47,647 bases of DNA, from the NCBI GenBank assembly GCA_018970165.1, contig JAGWWZ010000011.1, forward strand, positions 1 through 47,647, written 5' to 3'. The translations under genes and the position numbers were made by a program. The DNA is from Planctomycetota bacterium. Its GTDB lineage: Bacteria; Planctomycetota; Planctomycetia; Pirellulales; Pirellulaceae. Positions 8,151 to 16,470 of this stretch are shown here, piece by piece. The notes under the pieces are model-generated. The model saw nothing but the letters and a program-made list of their open reading frames with translations. It was not told the DNA's origin and ran no database searches. Within the stretch, counting starts at the first letter, position 1, and each line of letters starts with the position of its first letter.

Positions 8151-10052
8151 GTGGCCCCGGGTTTCCGAGATTTCACAATGCCACTCGAAATTGACTCGCC
8201 AGCAAAAACCGTAGTCAACGCCCGGCCCCATGTGAATCACGCTCGCCGCGCTCGGGCAGACCAACAGGTTTCAACCGTATCAGATTTCTACGAACAACTC
8301 CTTCGCTTTCAAACCCCAGACGTGACGCCGCCTGTCTCGTCGGAACCAAAGCGACCTGCTGAGCCTCCGGTCGAATCGAAATCAAAACCGCAAGAAACCG
8401 CAGAAGGCGAAGCGGAAGAAACTCGCGAACCCGAGCAGGACGAGCCCGTAAAGGAAGAATCTCAATCGTCAGCGGCAGCAGTTGCACCGACAGCCTCCGA
8501 TCGTGCGCTCGACCAAGAAGCGGTGGTGAAAGCGAAGAAGACCAATCAGGATGACAACGAGGTACGCACCGCAGATAACAGCGGGAACCAAGACTCCAGC
8601 GATAGCGACAAGGAAGAAACGCAGGTGACGATCAAGGCTGACACACGTGTTCAGCAGGATATCGGCCGCGATTCAAACGTTCCGCAAACAGAAAAAGCTC
8701 GCCAGAAAAAAGCGGACGTTGTTGCCACACGAAACGACAATCAGGACGCAAGGAAGCAGGAGGCAAAGGCACAGCAAGATCAACGTGTTGAAGACATACG
8801 TTCTGTAGAGCCAACTATCTCGATTAAGGCGGAGGAGAAAGCCGCTCAGGATCCGAATCAAGGGCAGAAAACCGCGGATGCGGCAGTAGAAAAAACCCAG
8901 GACCTTGTCGATAAATCGCACATCAAAGAAATCGATGCTCTCGAGCATGCCAGAGCTCGCCTCGATGACAAGAAGCGACCTGGACTAGACCGTGACGCAA
9001 ATATCAATTCGCAAGCGACACCTTCGGAAGCGCTTGATGCAGCGATGAAGGGGGCAGTTGCCGAGAAACCTATCGATCGAAAAGCGGATGATCCCATTGC
9101 CGAAACCAACAACACTGCGACAGAGCCTTTGCGGCCAAAAAGGCGAACTGACCGAAACAGTTCGCGCAATCGCGGCAATAACGATGCGAGCCGAGAACCA
9201 TCGGATCGTCCTTTGTCCAACGATCGCGCACTGAATTCCAAAGTCGATTCAGCGTCAGCAACTGTGACGCGAGAGATCGCCACTGCACGGTCAACTGACA
9301 CAGCGACCGTCGCCGCATTCAATCCGGCTGCTGCCAGCACTGCGGCAAGCTCCAGTGTGTCGGTACCTGGTCCGGTGCAGACCGCATCTCCTACCTTCGC
9401 CCCGACCTCGACCTCGACCGCATCCACGGATACCCGCGCGGCCCAGGGAATCAGTCGAGCCGATTCGAGCATGCAGGGATCGCCCGCGGTGGCCGTTTCG
9501 TCCGCATCTCCGTCCGATACTACAAGTTCGCGAGGCGCTGCTGCTACAGCCGGTTCGACCGGCACGCGAATGACGCAGTATCAGGAAACGAAGCTCGTTC
9601 AACGTGTTCTGCGCGGAATGGAACAACTCTCCAATGGCGGCGGGCAGGTTCGCCTTCGCTTGCATCCACCGGAGTTGGGTTCTCTGCAAATGTCACTGAG
9701 GATCGAGGGAAACACAGTTTTTGCAGAGATGAAGGTGGAGACAACCGCCGCTCGAGACGCCCTGATGAAGAATCTTCCGGTCCTCAAAGATCGTTTGGCT
9801 GAACAAGGGATGCAGGTTCAGCATTTCGAAGTGCAGACAGACAGCAACTTCGACGGTGGTAATTCCCAGGGCGGAAATTTCAGCCCCAATTCCCAGAGTA
9901 GCCAGAACGGAAACGATACAAACTCGAATCGGGCGAACTCAAGATACGTTTCCGAGTTGCAAAATCGCCTGCCAAACCAGGAAATAGGCGGGGGACCGGA
10001 GACGAATCGCCGCTGGACTCGCACCCTCGGGCGACTCGACTTTGAAGCATAG
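8151..10052 (+). CDS. fliK: FliK-like flagellar hook-length control protein
   Basis: Up to 633 aa. Residues about 30-460 are low-complexity, rich in Glu, Lys, Asp, Gln, then Ala/Ser/Thr, fitting the disordered ruler part of FliK. The conserved C-terminal Flg_hook domain (about 480-570) is clear: GGQVRLRLHPPELGSLQMSL, then VFAEMKVETTAARDALMKNL and LKDRLAEQGMQVQHFEV. FliK measures hook length and switches export specificity through FlhB. Start is uncertain: GTG at 8151 or ATG at 8178 in the same frame, neither with a strong ribosome-binding site. Last flagellar gene of this operon. Confidence 0.9.
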   Translation: MAPGFRDFTMPLEIDSPAKTVVNARPHVNHARRARADQQVSTVSDFYEQLLRFQTPDVTPPVSSEPKRPAEPPVESKSKPQETAEGEAEETREPEQDEPVKEESQSSAAAVAPTASDRALDQEAVVKAKKTNQDDNEVRTADNSGNQDSSDSDKEETQVTIKADTRVQQDIGRDSNVPQTEKARQKKADVVATRNDNQDARKQEAKAQQDQRVEDIRSVEPTISIKAEEKAAQDPNQGQKTADAAVEKTQDLVDKSHIKEIDALEHARARLDDKKRPGLDRDANINSQATPSEALDAAMKGAVAEKPIDRKADDPIAETNNTATEPLRPKRRTDRNSSRNRGNNDASREPSDRPLSNDRALNSKVDSASATVTREIATARSTDTATVAAFNPAAASTAASSSVSVPGPVQTASPTFAPTSTSTASTDTRAAQGISRADSSMQGSPAVAVSSASPSDTTSSRGAAATAGSTGTRMTQYQETKLVQRVLRGMEQLSNGGGQVRLRLHPPELGSLQMSLRIEGNTVFAEMKVETTAARDALMKNLPVLKDRLAEQGMQVQHFEVQTDSNFDGGNSQGGNFSPNSQSSQNGNDTNSNRANSRYVSELQNRLPNQEIGGGPETNRRWTRTLGRLDFEA

Positions 10053-10070
10053 TCGTAACTAGGATCGGCT

Positions 10071-10116
10071 CCATCTGCCCAGACAATCATCTGCAGAAAC
10101 GATACAATGCAGATGG
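10071..10116 (+). promoter_or_regulatory. Dyad and TACAAT hexamer upstream of the cyclase gene
   Basis: CCATCTGC (10071-10078) and GCAGATGG (10109-10116) form an 8-bp inverted repeat spaced by 30 bases. The second arm directly follows a TACAAT -10-like hexamer (10103-10108), 61 bases before the cyclase start. No good -35 is seen. Possible promoter/operator; low certainty. Confidence 0.35.
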
Positions 10117-10168
10117 CCAGAGCCACCCCAGACATTCTTCACGAACCAATGCCTCTCGACTGTCGACT

Positions 10169-12040
10169 ATGCCCGACTTGATCGCGCAAGGACCCAATGC
10201 ATCCGATCGTTGGCGTCGTCCGTTGCCTCGCGGGGGAGAACCGACGGGATTTATGCTAGGCCGAGTTGCTCCAGGCTGGGCTGTCCCGTGGGACGATCGG
10301 ATATCGAGGCAACATGCCGATCTACGTTGGGATGGTGAAAAACTCGCGGTTCAACGAATGCCCGATGCAAAGAACCCGATCTTCTATCGGGGATTGCGCA
10401 AAGACGAATTTGAGATCGGCGTCGGCGATCACTTCGTCATTGGTCAAACCACTTTTAGCTTGGTGGATCAGCGGGTCAGAATACTAGCGAGCAACGACGA
10501 ACCACCCACTCTTACCGAACAGTCCTACAGCAACTCGCAACTCAGAAGAGTTCGCTACCGCGATGCCACCCAACGCATCGATACGCTCAGTCGACTTCCT
10601 GAAATCATTTCCAGCAGCAGCAGCGATGAGGAACTCCATGTCCGTGTCGTGAATCTCCTGATGCAAGGGATTCCGAGGGCTACCTTTGTCGCGATCGTTT
10701 CGGAACAAGCGTCGACTTCTACGCCACCCACTAAAACTCGAATCGAATACACTCCAAACCCGAGCGGGTGGAGTGAAACGTCCGATTCGGGAATTCGTGT
10801 GCTGCATTGGGATTCGCGACAGTTAATTCTCAAGCCCTTTTCACCCTCCGCGCAGTTGATCCGCCAAGCACTCTCTTCCAATGAGAGCATACTGCATGTA
10901 TGGAGTCGCGCCGCCGGGAATAATACTCCCTCGGTCTACACTCAATCCGAGAACGTTGACTGGGCCTTCTGCACACCAATCTCCGGCGAAGCATGCCCGG
11001 GTTGGGCGATTTATGTTGCAGGGGATCTGTCAAGTATGACCGCGCCGGGCAACCGAGACGCTACGCTCGCAGCCACAGATGATTTACAAGATGATTTGAA
11101 ATTCGCGGAATTGACAGCAACCACTATGGCGATGCTCCGGCAAACGCGATTGCTCCAACGACGACAGGATTCTCTGCGTCCTTTCTTTTCACCGATCGTA
11201 CGGCACGCGCTGGCGACTCGTGATCCCGACCAAGTGCTCGCACCCCGCGAGGTACAGGTATCGGTAATGTTCTGCGACTTGCGCGGATTCTCGCGACAAA
11301 GTGAAGACTCAAGTGATCAACTTTTAGAGTTGCTCCGCCGCGTCAGCGATGCACTGGGAGTCATGACCCACCACATCCTGAATCGAAATGGAGTCGTGGG
11401 CGATTTTCATGGCGATGCGGCGATGGGATTTTGGGGCTGGCCGCTTGAACAAACCGATTCGGTGCGACATGCCGCAGCGGCGGCTCTTGCCATTCGCGCA
11501 GAGTTTGAGAAGTCTGCCGCACTTTCCGATCATCCCTTGAGTGGATTTCGCGCTGGAATCGGACTCTGCACAGGACGTGCCGTTGCCGGTCGCATCGGTA
11601 CCGTCGATCAAGTCAAGGTGACGGTGTTCGGTCCGGTCGTTAACCTTGCAGCACGTTTGGAAAGTATGACCAAGCAGTTGCAGGCGTCAATCCTGATCGA
11701 TGAAACCACTGCGCAGCGTATCAAAGCAGAAGTCCCTACCGAAATTGCACGGGTTCGCAGAGTTGCCAAGGTCCTTCCCCTGGGCATGAAAAAGCCTCTC
11801 ATGGTGAGCGAACTCTTGCCACCCGAGTCACCCGACTTTCTGTTGACCAACCAGCATGTACAAGCGTATGAAAAAGCGCTAGACAGTTTTCAAGATGGAA
11901 ACTGGGGAGAAGCTTTCCGGCTTTTACATCAAGTACCTGCCGAGGATCGGGTAAAGGACTTCTTAACCGTTTTGATCGCTCAACACGGACGAACGGCCCC
12001 TCCCGACTGGAGTGGCTACATCAAGCTTGCTGAGAAATAA
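10169..12040 (+). CDS. FHA-GAF-class III adenylate/guanylate cyclase
   Basis: 623 aa. An FHA domain (about 25-100; GRVAPGWAVPWDDRISRQHADL) should bind phosphothreonine. A GAF-like region follows (about 130-320), then a class III cyclase domain (about 360-545). Metal aspartates D370 (MFCDLRGFS) and D416 (HGDAAMGFWG) and transition-state N492/R496 (VVNLAARLE) are present. The purine-selecting Lys four residues before the second Asp is D412 instead; the partner position is T485, as in CyaC-type enzymes. The C-terminal tail (YEKALDSFQDGNWGEAFRLL) is TPR-like, as seen in other bacterial cyclases. It lies 116 bases after fliK on the same strand. Probably makes cAMP in response to kinase signalling, but the substitution leaves substrate and activity open. 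Confidence 0.88.
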   Translation: MPDLIAQGPNASDRWRRPLPRGGEPTGFMLGRVAPGWAVPWDDRISRQHADLRWDGEKLAVQRMPDAKNPIFYRGLRKDEFEIGVGDHFVIGQTTFSLVDQRVRILASNDEPPTLTEQSYSNSQLRRVRYRDATQRIDTLSRLPEIISSSSSDEELHVRVVNLLMQGIPRATFVAIVSEQASTSTPPTKTRIEYTPNPSGWSETSDSGIRVLHWDSRQLILKPFSPSAQLIRQALSSNESILHVWSRAAGNNTPSVYTQSENVDWAFCTPISGEACPGWAIYVAGDLSSMTAPGNRDATLAATDDLQDDLKFAELTATTMAMLRQTRLLQRRQDSLRPFFSPIVRHALATRDPDQVLAPREVQVSVMFCDLRGFSRQSEDSSDQLLELLRRVSDALGVMTHHILNRNGVVGDFHGDAAMGFWGWPLEQTDSVRHAAAAALAIRAEFEKSAALSDHPLSGFRAGIGLCTGRAVAGRIGTVDQVKVTVFGPVVNLAARLESMTKQLQASILIDETTAQRIKAEVPTEIARVRRVAKVLPLGMKKPLMVSELLPPESPDFLLTNQHVQAYEKALDSFQDGNWGEAFRLLHQVPAEDRVKDFLTVLIAQHGRTAPPDWSGYIKLAEK

Positions 12041-12047
12041 TCGCGGG

Positions 12048-12440
12048 ATGCAGTTCAAACTTCGTACCGTTTTTGTGTGGATCATCCTTCTAGCGATCTT
12101 ACTGGGCACTTATGCATTCATTGAAAACACTTGGTTCGCACCTGCCCGACTGGGCAGTGAAGCTCAAGCCGAATTCAATCGTCTGATTGCAGACAACCAG
12201 TGGAACGGCTTTATCGCTCCTACGTTTTACTTGCAAAATATCAGGATTGGACTTTACAACGTGGATGAAACCGAGATTCGCAAACTCTACCCCATTCTCC
12301 ATGAAATCTACTGGCTAAAACACATCGTTATCCACTCCCCATCGCTGTCCCCCCAGATGCTCCAGGAATTGCAGGCAGAGTTTCCGCAGTGCATGATCGA
12401 CGTTGAATCCAATGTTCCTGTAACGGTCTTCAACAACTAG
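12048..12440 (+). CDS. Small membrane-anchored planctomycete protein with LRR-like C-terminal end
   Basis: 130 aa from the ATG at 12048; an in-frame GTG at 12012 would overlap the cyclase gene and is less likely. The start MQFKLRTVFVWIILLAILLG is a membrane anchor of the kind common in planctomycete hypotheticals. The end (LKHIVIHSPSLSPQMLQELQAEFPQCMID) resembles the last unit of a leucine-rich repeat protein. Function unknown. Part of its 3' end is repeated 600 bases downstream (see 12950-13010). Confidence 0.65.
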   Translation: MQFKLRTVFVWIILLAILLGTYAFIENTWFAPARLGSEAQAEFNRLIADNQWNGFIAPTFYLQNIRIGLYNVDETEIRKLYPILHEIYWLKHIVIHSPSLSPQMLQELQAEFPQCMIDVESNVPVTVFNN

Positions 12441-12576
12441 CTGCGCCTAAGTTTTCCTCGCTCGCATCCGACGGCGAGAAAGCAGCGTCGTGATGGGTAC
12501 CTGCCCCCTTTTGCGCTCCCTGATTCACCAGACGACACAAGGTCGCCGGGGTCTTGGCCGCTGACGCGAAAGGCCA

Positions 12577-12597
12577 CCATGCGGCTCGCCCGCATGG
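12577..12597 (+). repeat. 8-bp perfect hairpin
   Basis: CCATGCGG and CCGCATGG flank the loop CTCGC. Part of the repeat island; no T-run follows. Confidence 0.6.
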
Positions 12598-12679
12598 AGC
12601 ACTGATCGCAACCAGAGAGCGAGGCACCACGCAACGCCGCCACCGCGTGACTTGTCCACGTGGAGCGATGATCAAATAT

Positions 12680-12717
12680 GTTGGGTGGCACGCTCGGAGT
12701 TGGGTAGCACGCTCGGA
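12680..12717 (+). repeat. Tandem 19-bp direct repeat
   Basis: GTTGGGTGGCACGCTCGGA (12680-12698) is followed with no gap by the same 19-mer with one change (TGG to TAG). Part of the repeat island. Confidence 0.75.
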
Positions 12718-12750
12718 GGCTTTGCGACGGGAGTGGGTTCGATAGGCTCC

Positions 12751-12771
12751 CCAGTGGCCTTGTGCCACTGG
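12751..12771 (+). repeat. Hairpin 1 with CCTTGTG loop
   Basis: Seven-bp perfect arms CCAGTGG and CCACTGG around the loop CCTTGTG. The left arm and loop recur identically at 3467-3488. Confidence 0.8.
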
Positions 12772-12814
12772 AAGCCAGGCCTCACGGCTAGCAAGCAACT
12801 GGCACCCATAACGC

Positions 12815-12841
12815 CCCCCGGTTGCCTTGTGCAACCGGGGG
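12815..12841 (+). repeat. Hairpin 2 with CCTTGTG loop
   Basis: Ten-bp perfect arms (CCCCCGGTTG and its complement) around the same loop CCTTGTG as hairpin 1, but with an unrelated stem sequence. Followed by CAAAGCTT, which also follows the copy near 3.5 kb. Confidence 0.8.
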
Positions 12842-12949
12842 CAAAGCTTCCTCAGCTAGCGTTGGGCTTGCACGTTTCCCTAGCTCAAGACTTTACAAAC
12901 GGTACCTGACACCTTTTACGTTACCTCAACCGCACGTGACACCTTTTCC

Positions 12950-13010
12950 ACTTCCCCCAGGACATGCCCCAGGAATTGCGGGCAGCGTTTCCGAATTGTA
13001 CCATTCATAG
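12950..13010 (+). pseudogene. Fragment of a paralogue of the 12048-12440 gene (3' end only)
   Basis: Translation reads PQDMPQELRAAFPNCTIH, matching SPQMLQELQAEFPQCMID of the gene at 12048-12440. The DNA is identical at 27 of 30 bases from ATGC(C/T)CCAGG to GTTTCCG (12964-12993 versus 12357-12386). No start or upstream coding part is present. It is either a local duplication split by the repeat island or the tail of a lost paralogue. Confidence 0.7.
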
Positions 13011-13125
13011 AGATAACGCTCAGGGACAAAGTCTCTGAACAAGTCGATGCACCGAAGTTGAGTATCGAATATTCCTGACTCTCTCCATCAACAACCACCG
13101 CAGGCAAATTGGGAGCCAACTGATA

Positions 13126-14013
13126 ATGAGTGTTCATCGTATCCTGCCACAACGGGTCCAACATCAAGTCGGCATGCTCTCCATCGCGATCCTTGCGGTC
13201 TGCGGTGTTACGCCCAAGTGTGTCGCCGAGGACGGTCAACCGGACATCCGCGCCGATGTCGTTTATGGACACAAGGATGGGATGGCCTTGACTATGGATG
13301 TGATCGAACCGAAAAAGAATCGCCGCGGAGTGGGCTTGATGTTCATGGTCAGTGGTGGTTGGGTTTCGATGTGGACTCCTGCCAAGCAGATGGAACCGCT
13401 GATCAAGCCGTTCTTGGATGCTGGATACACCGTGATACCGGTTCGGCACGGGAGCAGTCCCAAATACGTGGTACCCGAGATTGTTCAGGATGTGCGACTC
13501 GCACTGGACCATGTGCATAAACATTCTGATGCTTGGGATATCGATCCTAAACGGATCGGAGTGTTTGGATACTCCGCCGGTGGGCACTTGTCCCTCATGC
13601 TAGGAACCACCGCTAACGATGTGGAGGAAAAGAAACCTGGGACCAAGCCCCGTATCGCCGCCGTTGCTGCCGTCTTTCCTCCGACCGACCTCGAGCCATA
13701 CACAAAGCCCGACAATCCGCTTCGTGAGCAGTTCCCCGCACTTAAATTTGATCGCACACGCTCAGACGAATTCTCTCCTCTGCGTCAGGTTTCCGCAGTG
13801 GATGCCCCCACGGTCCTAGTGCATGGGGACAAAGATGAACTCGTCCCGATCTGGCACAGCGAAAAGATTCGAGACGCACTCACCGAAGCAAAGATTCCCA
13901 ATCGCTTGGTGGTCATCCCCGGCGCAGCCCATCGTTTCGATACTAAGGGAAACGAAACGATGTTCAAAGCCATGGTCGAGTGGTTCGACGAACACTTGGC
14001 GGAACGCAAATAA
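13126..14013 (+). CDS. Secreted alpha/beta-hydrolase, esterase/lipase-like
   Basis: 295 aa with an N-terminal hydrophobic segment (about 14-30, VGMLSIAILAVCGVTP) likely to be a signal peptide. The hydrolase fold is indicated by the nucleophile elbow GYSAGG (Ser150), VHGDKDELVP (Asp235 or Asp237) and AAHRFD (His269). The pattern resembles the BD-FAE/acetyl-esterase group (MDVIEPKKNRRGVGLMFMVSGGW carrying an oxyanion-type glycine pair). The substrate cannot be told from the sequence. It stands alone: repeat island upstream, 217 bases before the cytochrome gene. Confidence 0.8.
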   Translation: MSVHRILPQRVQHQVGMLSIAILAVCGVTPKCVAEDGQPDIRADVVYGHKDGMALTMDVIEPKKNRRGVGLMFMVSGGWVSMWTPAKQMEPLIKPFLDAGYTVIPVRHGSSPKYVVPEIVQDVRLALDHVHKHSDAWDIDPKRIGVFGYSAGGHLSLMLGTTANDVEEKKPGTKPRIAAVAAVFPPTDLEPYTKPDNPLREQFPALKFDRTRSDEFSPLRQVSAVDAPTVLVHGDKDELVPIWHSEKIRDALTEAKIPNRLVVIPGAAHRFDTKGNETMFKAMVEWFDEHLAERK

Positions 14014-14230
14014 TGAAGAAATCCCAGATACTATCGTCTTCCGCACATCCAAATTAAGCGGAATAGCCGCTATCTCCGGGAGTTCATCGAAATAACTGCA
14101 TACGGACTGCGGCGTTTTGTCTCCTTCGACAGATGCCTCGGTTATGCGACACTGTGAATGAAACGCAGTGAATTCTCCGGCACATGGGGCGAGGAGTTAC
14201 GGCGGGTCAGGGTTTTTCGGGCAACTGGGC

Positions 14231-15421
14231 ATGGTTTCGATCTTTCATTCACTCAAAATTACTGGTCGGTTTGCGCCAGGTCCTGCACTGCTTCTCGTGC
14301 TTTTTATTGGTTGCGGGAAGACTGAGTTTCCCTTCCAACCGAATGAACTTTACACCGCTGGTCTGATGCGGGAATCGGGCGAGGGGGAGCCTAGGCTCAT
14401 CGCCGCGGAAGCGTCGAGCATGGTCGCGAAATGGTTTGGGACCTCGGACTCCCCATCCATTCCGGACTTCCTATTGGAGGCGGGCGTCTCCGACCTCGAT
14501 ATGGAAAAAGTGTTGCGATGCGCCGGACCGGTGGGTCGGGCCGAGGATGAGATTGAGCGGGGACTGTTTCGTAAACATTGTGTCAGTTGTCATGGCATCA
14601 CAGGCGACGGCTACGGATTGGCCGCTTCGCTACTAGCTCCCTATCCACGAGACTTTCGACGAGGCACCTTCAAGTTCAAATCGACACCCTCTGGGTACAA
14701 GCCGACGCGGGAAGATTTGATCCATACGCTCACGCATGGAATTCCGGGTACCGCGATGCCATCTTTCGCAGCGCTCGAAGAGTCTCGGGAGTTCGCACAT
14801 GACATCGAAAACCTCGCAGAGTACGTTCGCTATTTGGCGATTCGTGGGGAAATCGAACGAAAGTTGATCGCAAAGGTGGTTCGAGAGGGGTTGAACCTAA
14901 GCGAGGAGAACGCGGAAGCTCAACAGATCGCCATCGCGGTCGCTCGCCGCTGGCAGGAATCCGAATCTGCGAAAGTGAGCGTGCCGTCTCCTCCAACGAT
15001 GACGGAATCGGAGCTGGCAGAATCTATCCAGCGAGGCAAGGAGTGGTACGCGAGCGAATTAACGGCCTGTGTAAAGTGCCACGGTCCAGACGGTCTGGGA
15101 AATGGATTGTCGCAAGACTATGATGAATGGACTAAGGATTGGACTGTGCTAGCGGGAATCGATCCTAAACATCCCAAGGATTGGAAGGAAATGAAGCGTT
15201 TCGGCGGTCTCAAGCCGGTCATCGATCGACCACGAAATTTTGCTTGGCATGCGTACCGAGGAGGCGACGATCGGGAGGATCTGTTTCGTCGATTGGTCCT
15301 TGGTATTGAAGGTACACCCATGCCTCCGATTGCTCGCGCCCAGGGTGGCAACCCCGGCTTGACCGATGCACAAATTTGGGATGTGGTCCATTACGTCCTC
15401 TCGTTGGGGAGAAAAGGTTGA
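14231..15421 (+). CDS. Diheme cytochrome c, probable lipoprotein
   Basis: 396 aa from the ATG at 14231 (an in-frame GTG at 14168 is possible). The N-terminus has a basic/hydrophobic signal ending LLLVLFIGCGK, a plausible lipobox. Two c-type heme sites are seen: CVSCHG (Cys117, Cys120, His121) and CVKCHG (Cys280, Cys283, His284), with likely axial methionines in GTAMPSF and GTPMPPI. It precedes heme A synthesis genes and overlaps ctaA by one base (TGATG), so it probably donates electrons to, or is part of, an aa3/caa3-type oxidase. The oxidase subunits themselves are not in the window. Confidence 0.88.
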   Translation: MVSIFHSLKITGRFAPGPALLLVLFIGCGKTEFPFQPNELYTAGLMRESGEGEPRLIAAEASSMVAKWFGTSDSPSIPDFLLEAGVSDLDMEKVLRCAGPVGRAEDEIERGLFRKHCVSCHGITGDGYGLAASLLAPYPRDFRRGTFKFKSTPSGYKPTREDLIHTLTHGIPGTAMPSFAALEESREFAHDIENLAEYVRYLAIRGEIERKLIAKVVREGLNLSEENAEAQQIAIAVARRWQESESAKVSVPSPPTMTESELAESIQRGKEWYASELTACVKCHGPDGLGNGLSQDYDEWTKDWTVLAGIDPKHPKDWKEMKRFGGLKPVIDRPRNFAWHAYRGGDDREDLFRRLVLGIEGTPMPPIARAQGGNPGLTDAQIWDVVHYVLSLGRKG

Positions 15422-16470
15422 TGGGCCGAATTCTATCTCAACCATGGTTTTGGGCATGGGCCGTGACGTTCACCGTCTTCCCGCTGATTTGGGTCGGTGG
15501 CTTGGTGACGACCCATGACGCAGGGATGGCGGTTCCCGATTGGCCAGGCACGTACGGTTACAATCTGTTCCTCTACCCTCTGTCCACATGGCTGTTTGGT
15601 CCGTTCGACTTGTTCATCGAGCACGGTCATCGTCTGCTCGGTTCGTTCCTAGGACTCCTTTCGATCGTACTTTGCTTGGTTGCATGGAGTCGTGACGCAA
15701 GAACCTGGTATCGCTGGGCCTGCATCGGATTGTTGTTGGCGGTAATAGGACAGGGATTGCTAGGTGGTTTCCGAGTCGTTTTGGATGCAAGAACGATCGC
15801 GATGCTTCATGGATGTGGGGGGCCATTGGTCTTCGCTTTCGCTTCGTTTTTGGCATTGGCTTCTTCAAGCGACTGGAAGACGGCTGAGAGTTCGATCGTT
15901 CCGCGCGGGCTACGACATTTATCGATCGCAATACTAGCCACATCGATCGTACAATTGATTCTTGGGGCCCAACTGCGGCACGCACTTCCGGACCTGAGAC
16001 CTAGTTCCTTCATGAGCTTGGTCCACCTTCACCTCACATTCGCAGGCTTGCTCGTCTGCTTGATCCTCGCCTTGGCTTGGAAAGTCCGAAGGCGTCCCTA
16101 TGCGAATCATCGTAGCTTGCGATCTCCATCGAACTTTTTGTTGTTGGTTTTGGTCCTCCAGGTTGCACTTGGAATTGGGACTTGGCTGGTCAATTACGCA
16201 CTTCCCTGGAGCGACCTTCACCCGGCATTGGCTCAATATGCGATTCAGGCCAAGGGATTCTGGGAATCCATGGTGGTAACTGCCCATCAAGCCACCGGAT
16301 CTTTGATCATCGCCATGTCGGTATGGATGGTATGCCGGGTCTCTCGCAGGCAAGCCTCGCTTGTGGTGAATCCGCAATCGTTTACCATTTCCACATTGGA
16401 GAGGGTCTCTCTTTCCGAATCAGAACGTATCTCCACCAACGAACCCGTGCCAGAGCCACAGGCTTTATGA
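15421..16470 (+). CDS. ctaA: CtaA, heme A synthase
   Basis: 349 aa, eight-helix membrane protein of the COX15/CtaA family that converts heme O to heme A. Conserved elements: GGLVTTHDAGMAVPDWP near the N-terminus, EHGHRLLGSFLG, LHGCGGPLVFA, HLHLTFAGLL and HQATGSLIIA, giving the expected pairs of heme-binding histidines. The start was set at 15421 because it overlaps the preceding stop; upstream in-frame codons lie inside the cytochrome gene. It overlaps ctaB by four bases. Confidence 0.95.
   Translation: MGRILSQPWFWAWAVTFTVFPLIWVGGLVTTHDAGMAVPDWPGTYGYNLFLYPLSTWLFGPFDLFIEHGHRLLGSFLGLLSIVLCLVAWSRDARTWYRWACIGLLLAVIGQGLLGGFRVVLDARTIAMLHGCGGPLVFAFASFLALASSSDWKTAESSIVPRGLRHLSIAILATSIVQLILGAQLRHALPDLRPSSFMSLVHLHLTFAGLLVCLILALAWKVRRRPYANHRSLRSPSNFLLLVLVLQVALGIGTWLVNYALPWSDLHPALAQYAIQAKGFWESMVVTAHQATGSLIIAMSVWMVCRVSRRQASLVVNPQSFTISTLERVSLSESERISTNEPVPEPQAL

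Larger units (their letters stand above)
12441..12949. repeat. Gene-free repeat island
   Basis: No supportable gene on either strand; the overlapping short open frames lack domains and run through repeats. It contains the motif GGTACCTGCCCCCTTTTGCG (12496-12515), an 8-bp perfect hairpin (12577-12597), a tandem 19-bp repeat (12680-12717), two hairpins sharing the CCTTGTG loop (12751-12771, 12815-12841), and GGTACCTGACACCTTTTACG plus CGTGACACCTTTTCC (12901-12949). This looks like nested small mobile or REP/MITE-like sequences that entered after the 12048 gene. Confidence 0.65.

Noticed and set aside
8858-9565. 235-aa minus-strand open frame inside fliK
   Set aside because: Shadow of the low-complexity fliK coding sequence; the FliK C-terminal domain fixes the true frame.
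10169-12040. Charge-swapped purine specificity pair (Asp412 with Lys483)
   Set aside because: Counting from the transition-state Asn492 places the true partner site at Thr485, so Lys483 is not the specificity residue; only the Lys-to-Asp412 change stands.
12430-12834. 134-aa minus-strand open frame across the repeat island
   Set aside because: Covers hairpins and tandem repeats; the product has no globular pattern.
12441-13010. CRISPR array or integron cassette array
   Set aside because: Repeats are not regularly spaced, units differ, and no cas or integrase gene is near.
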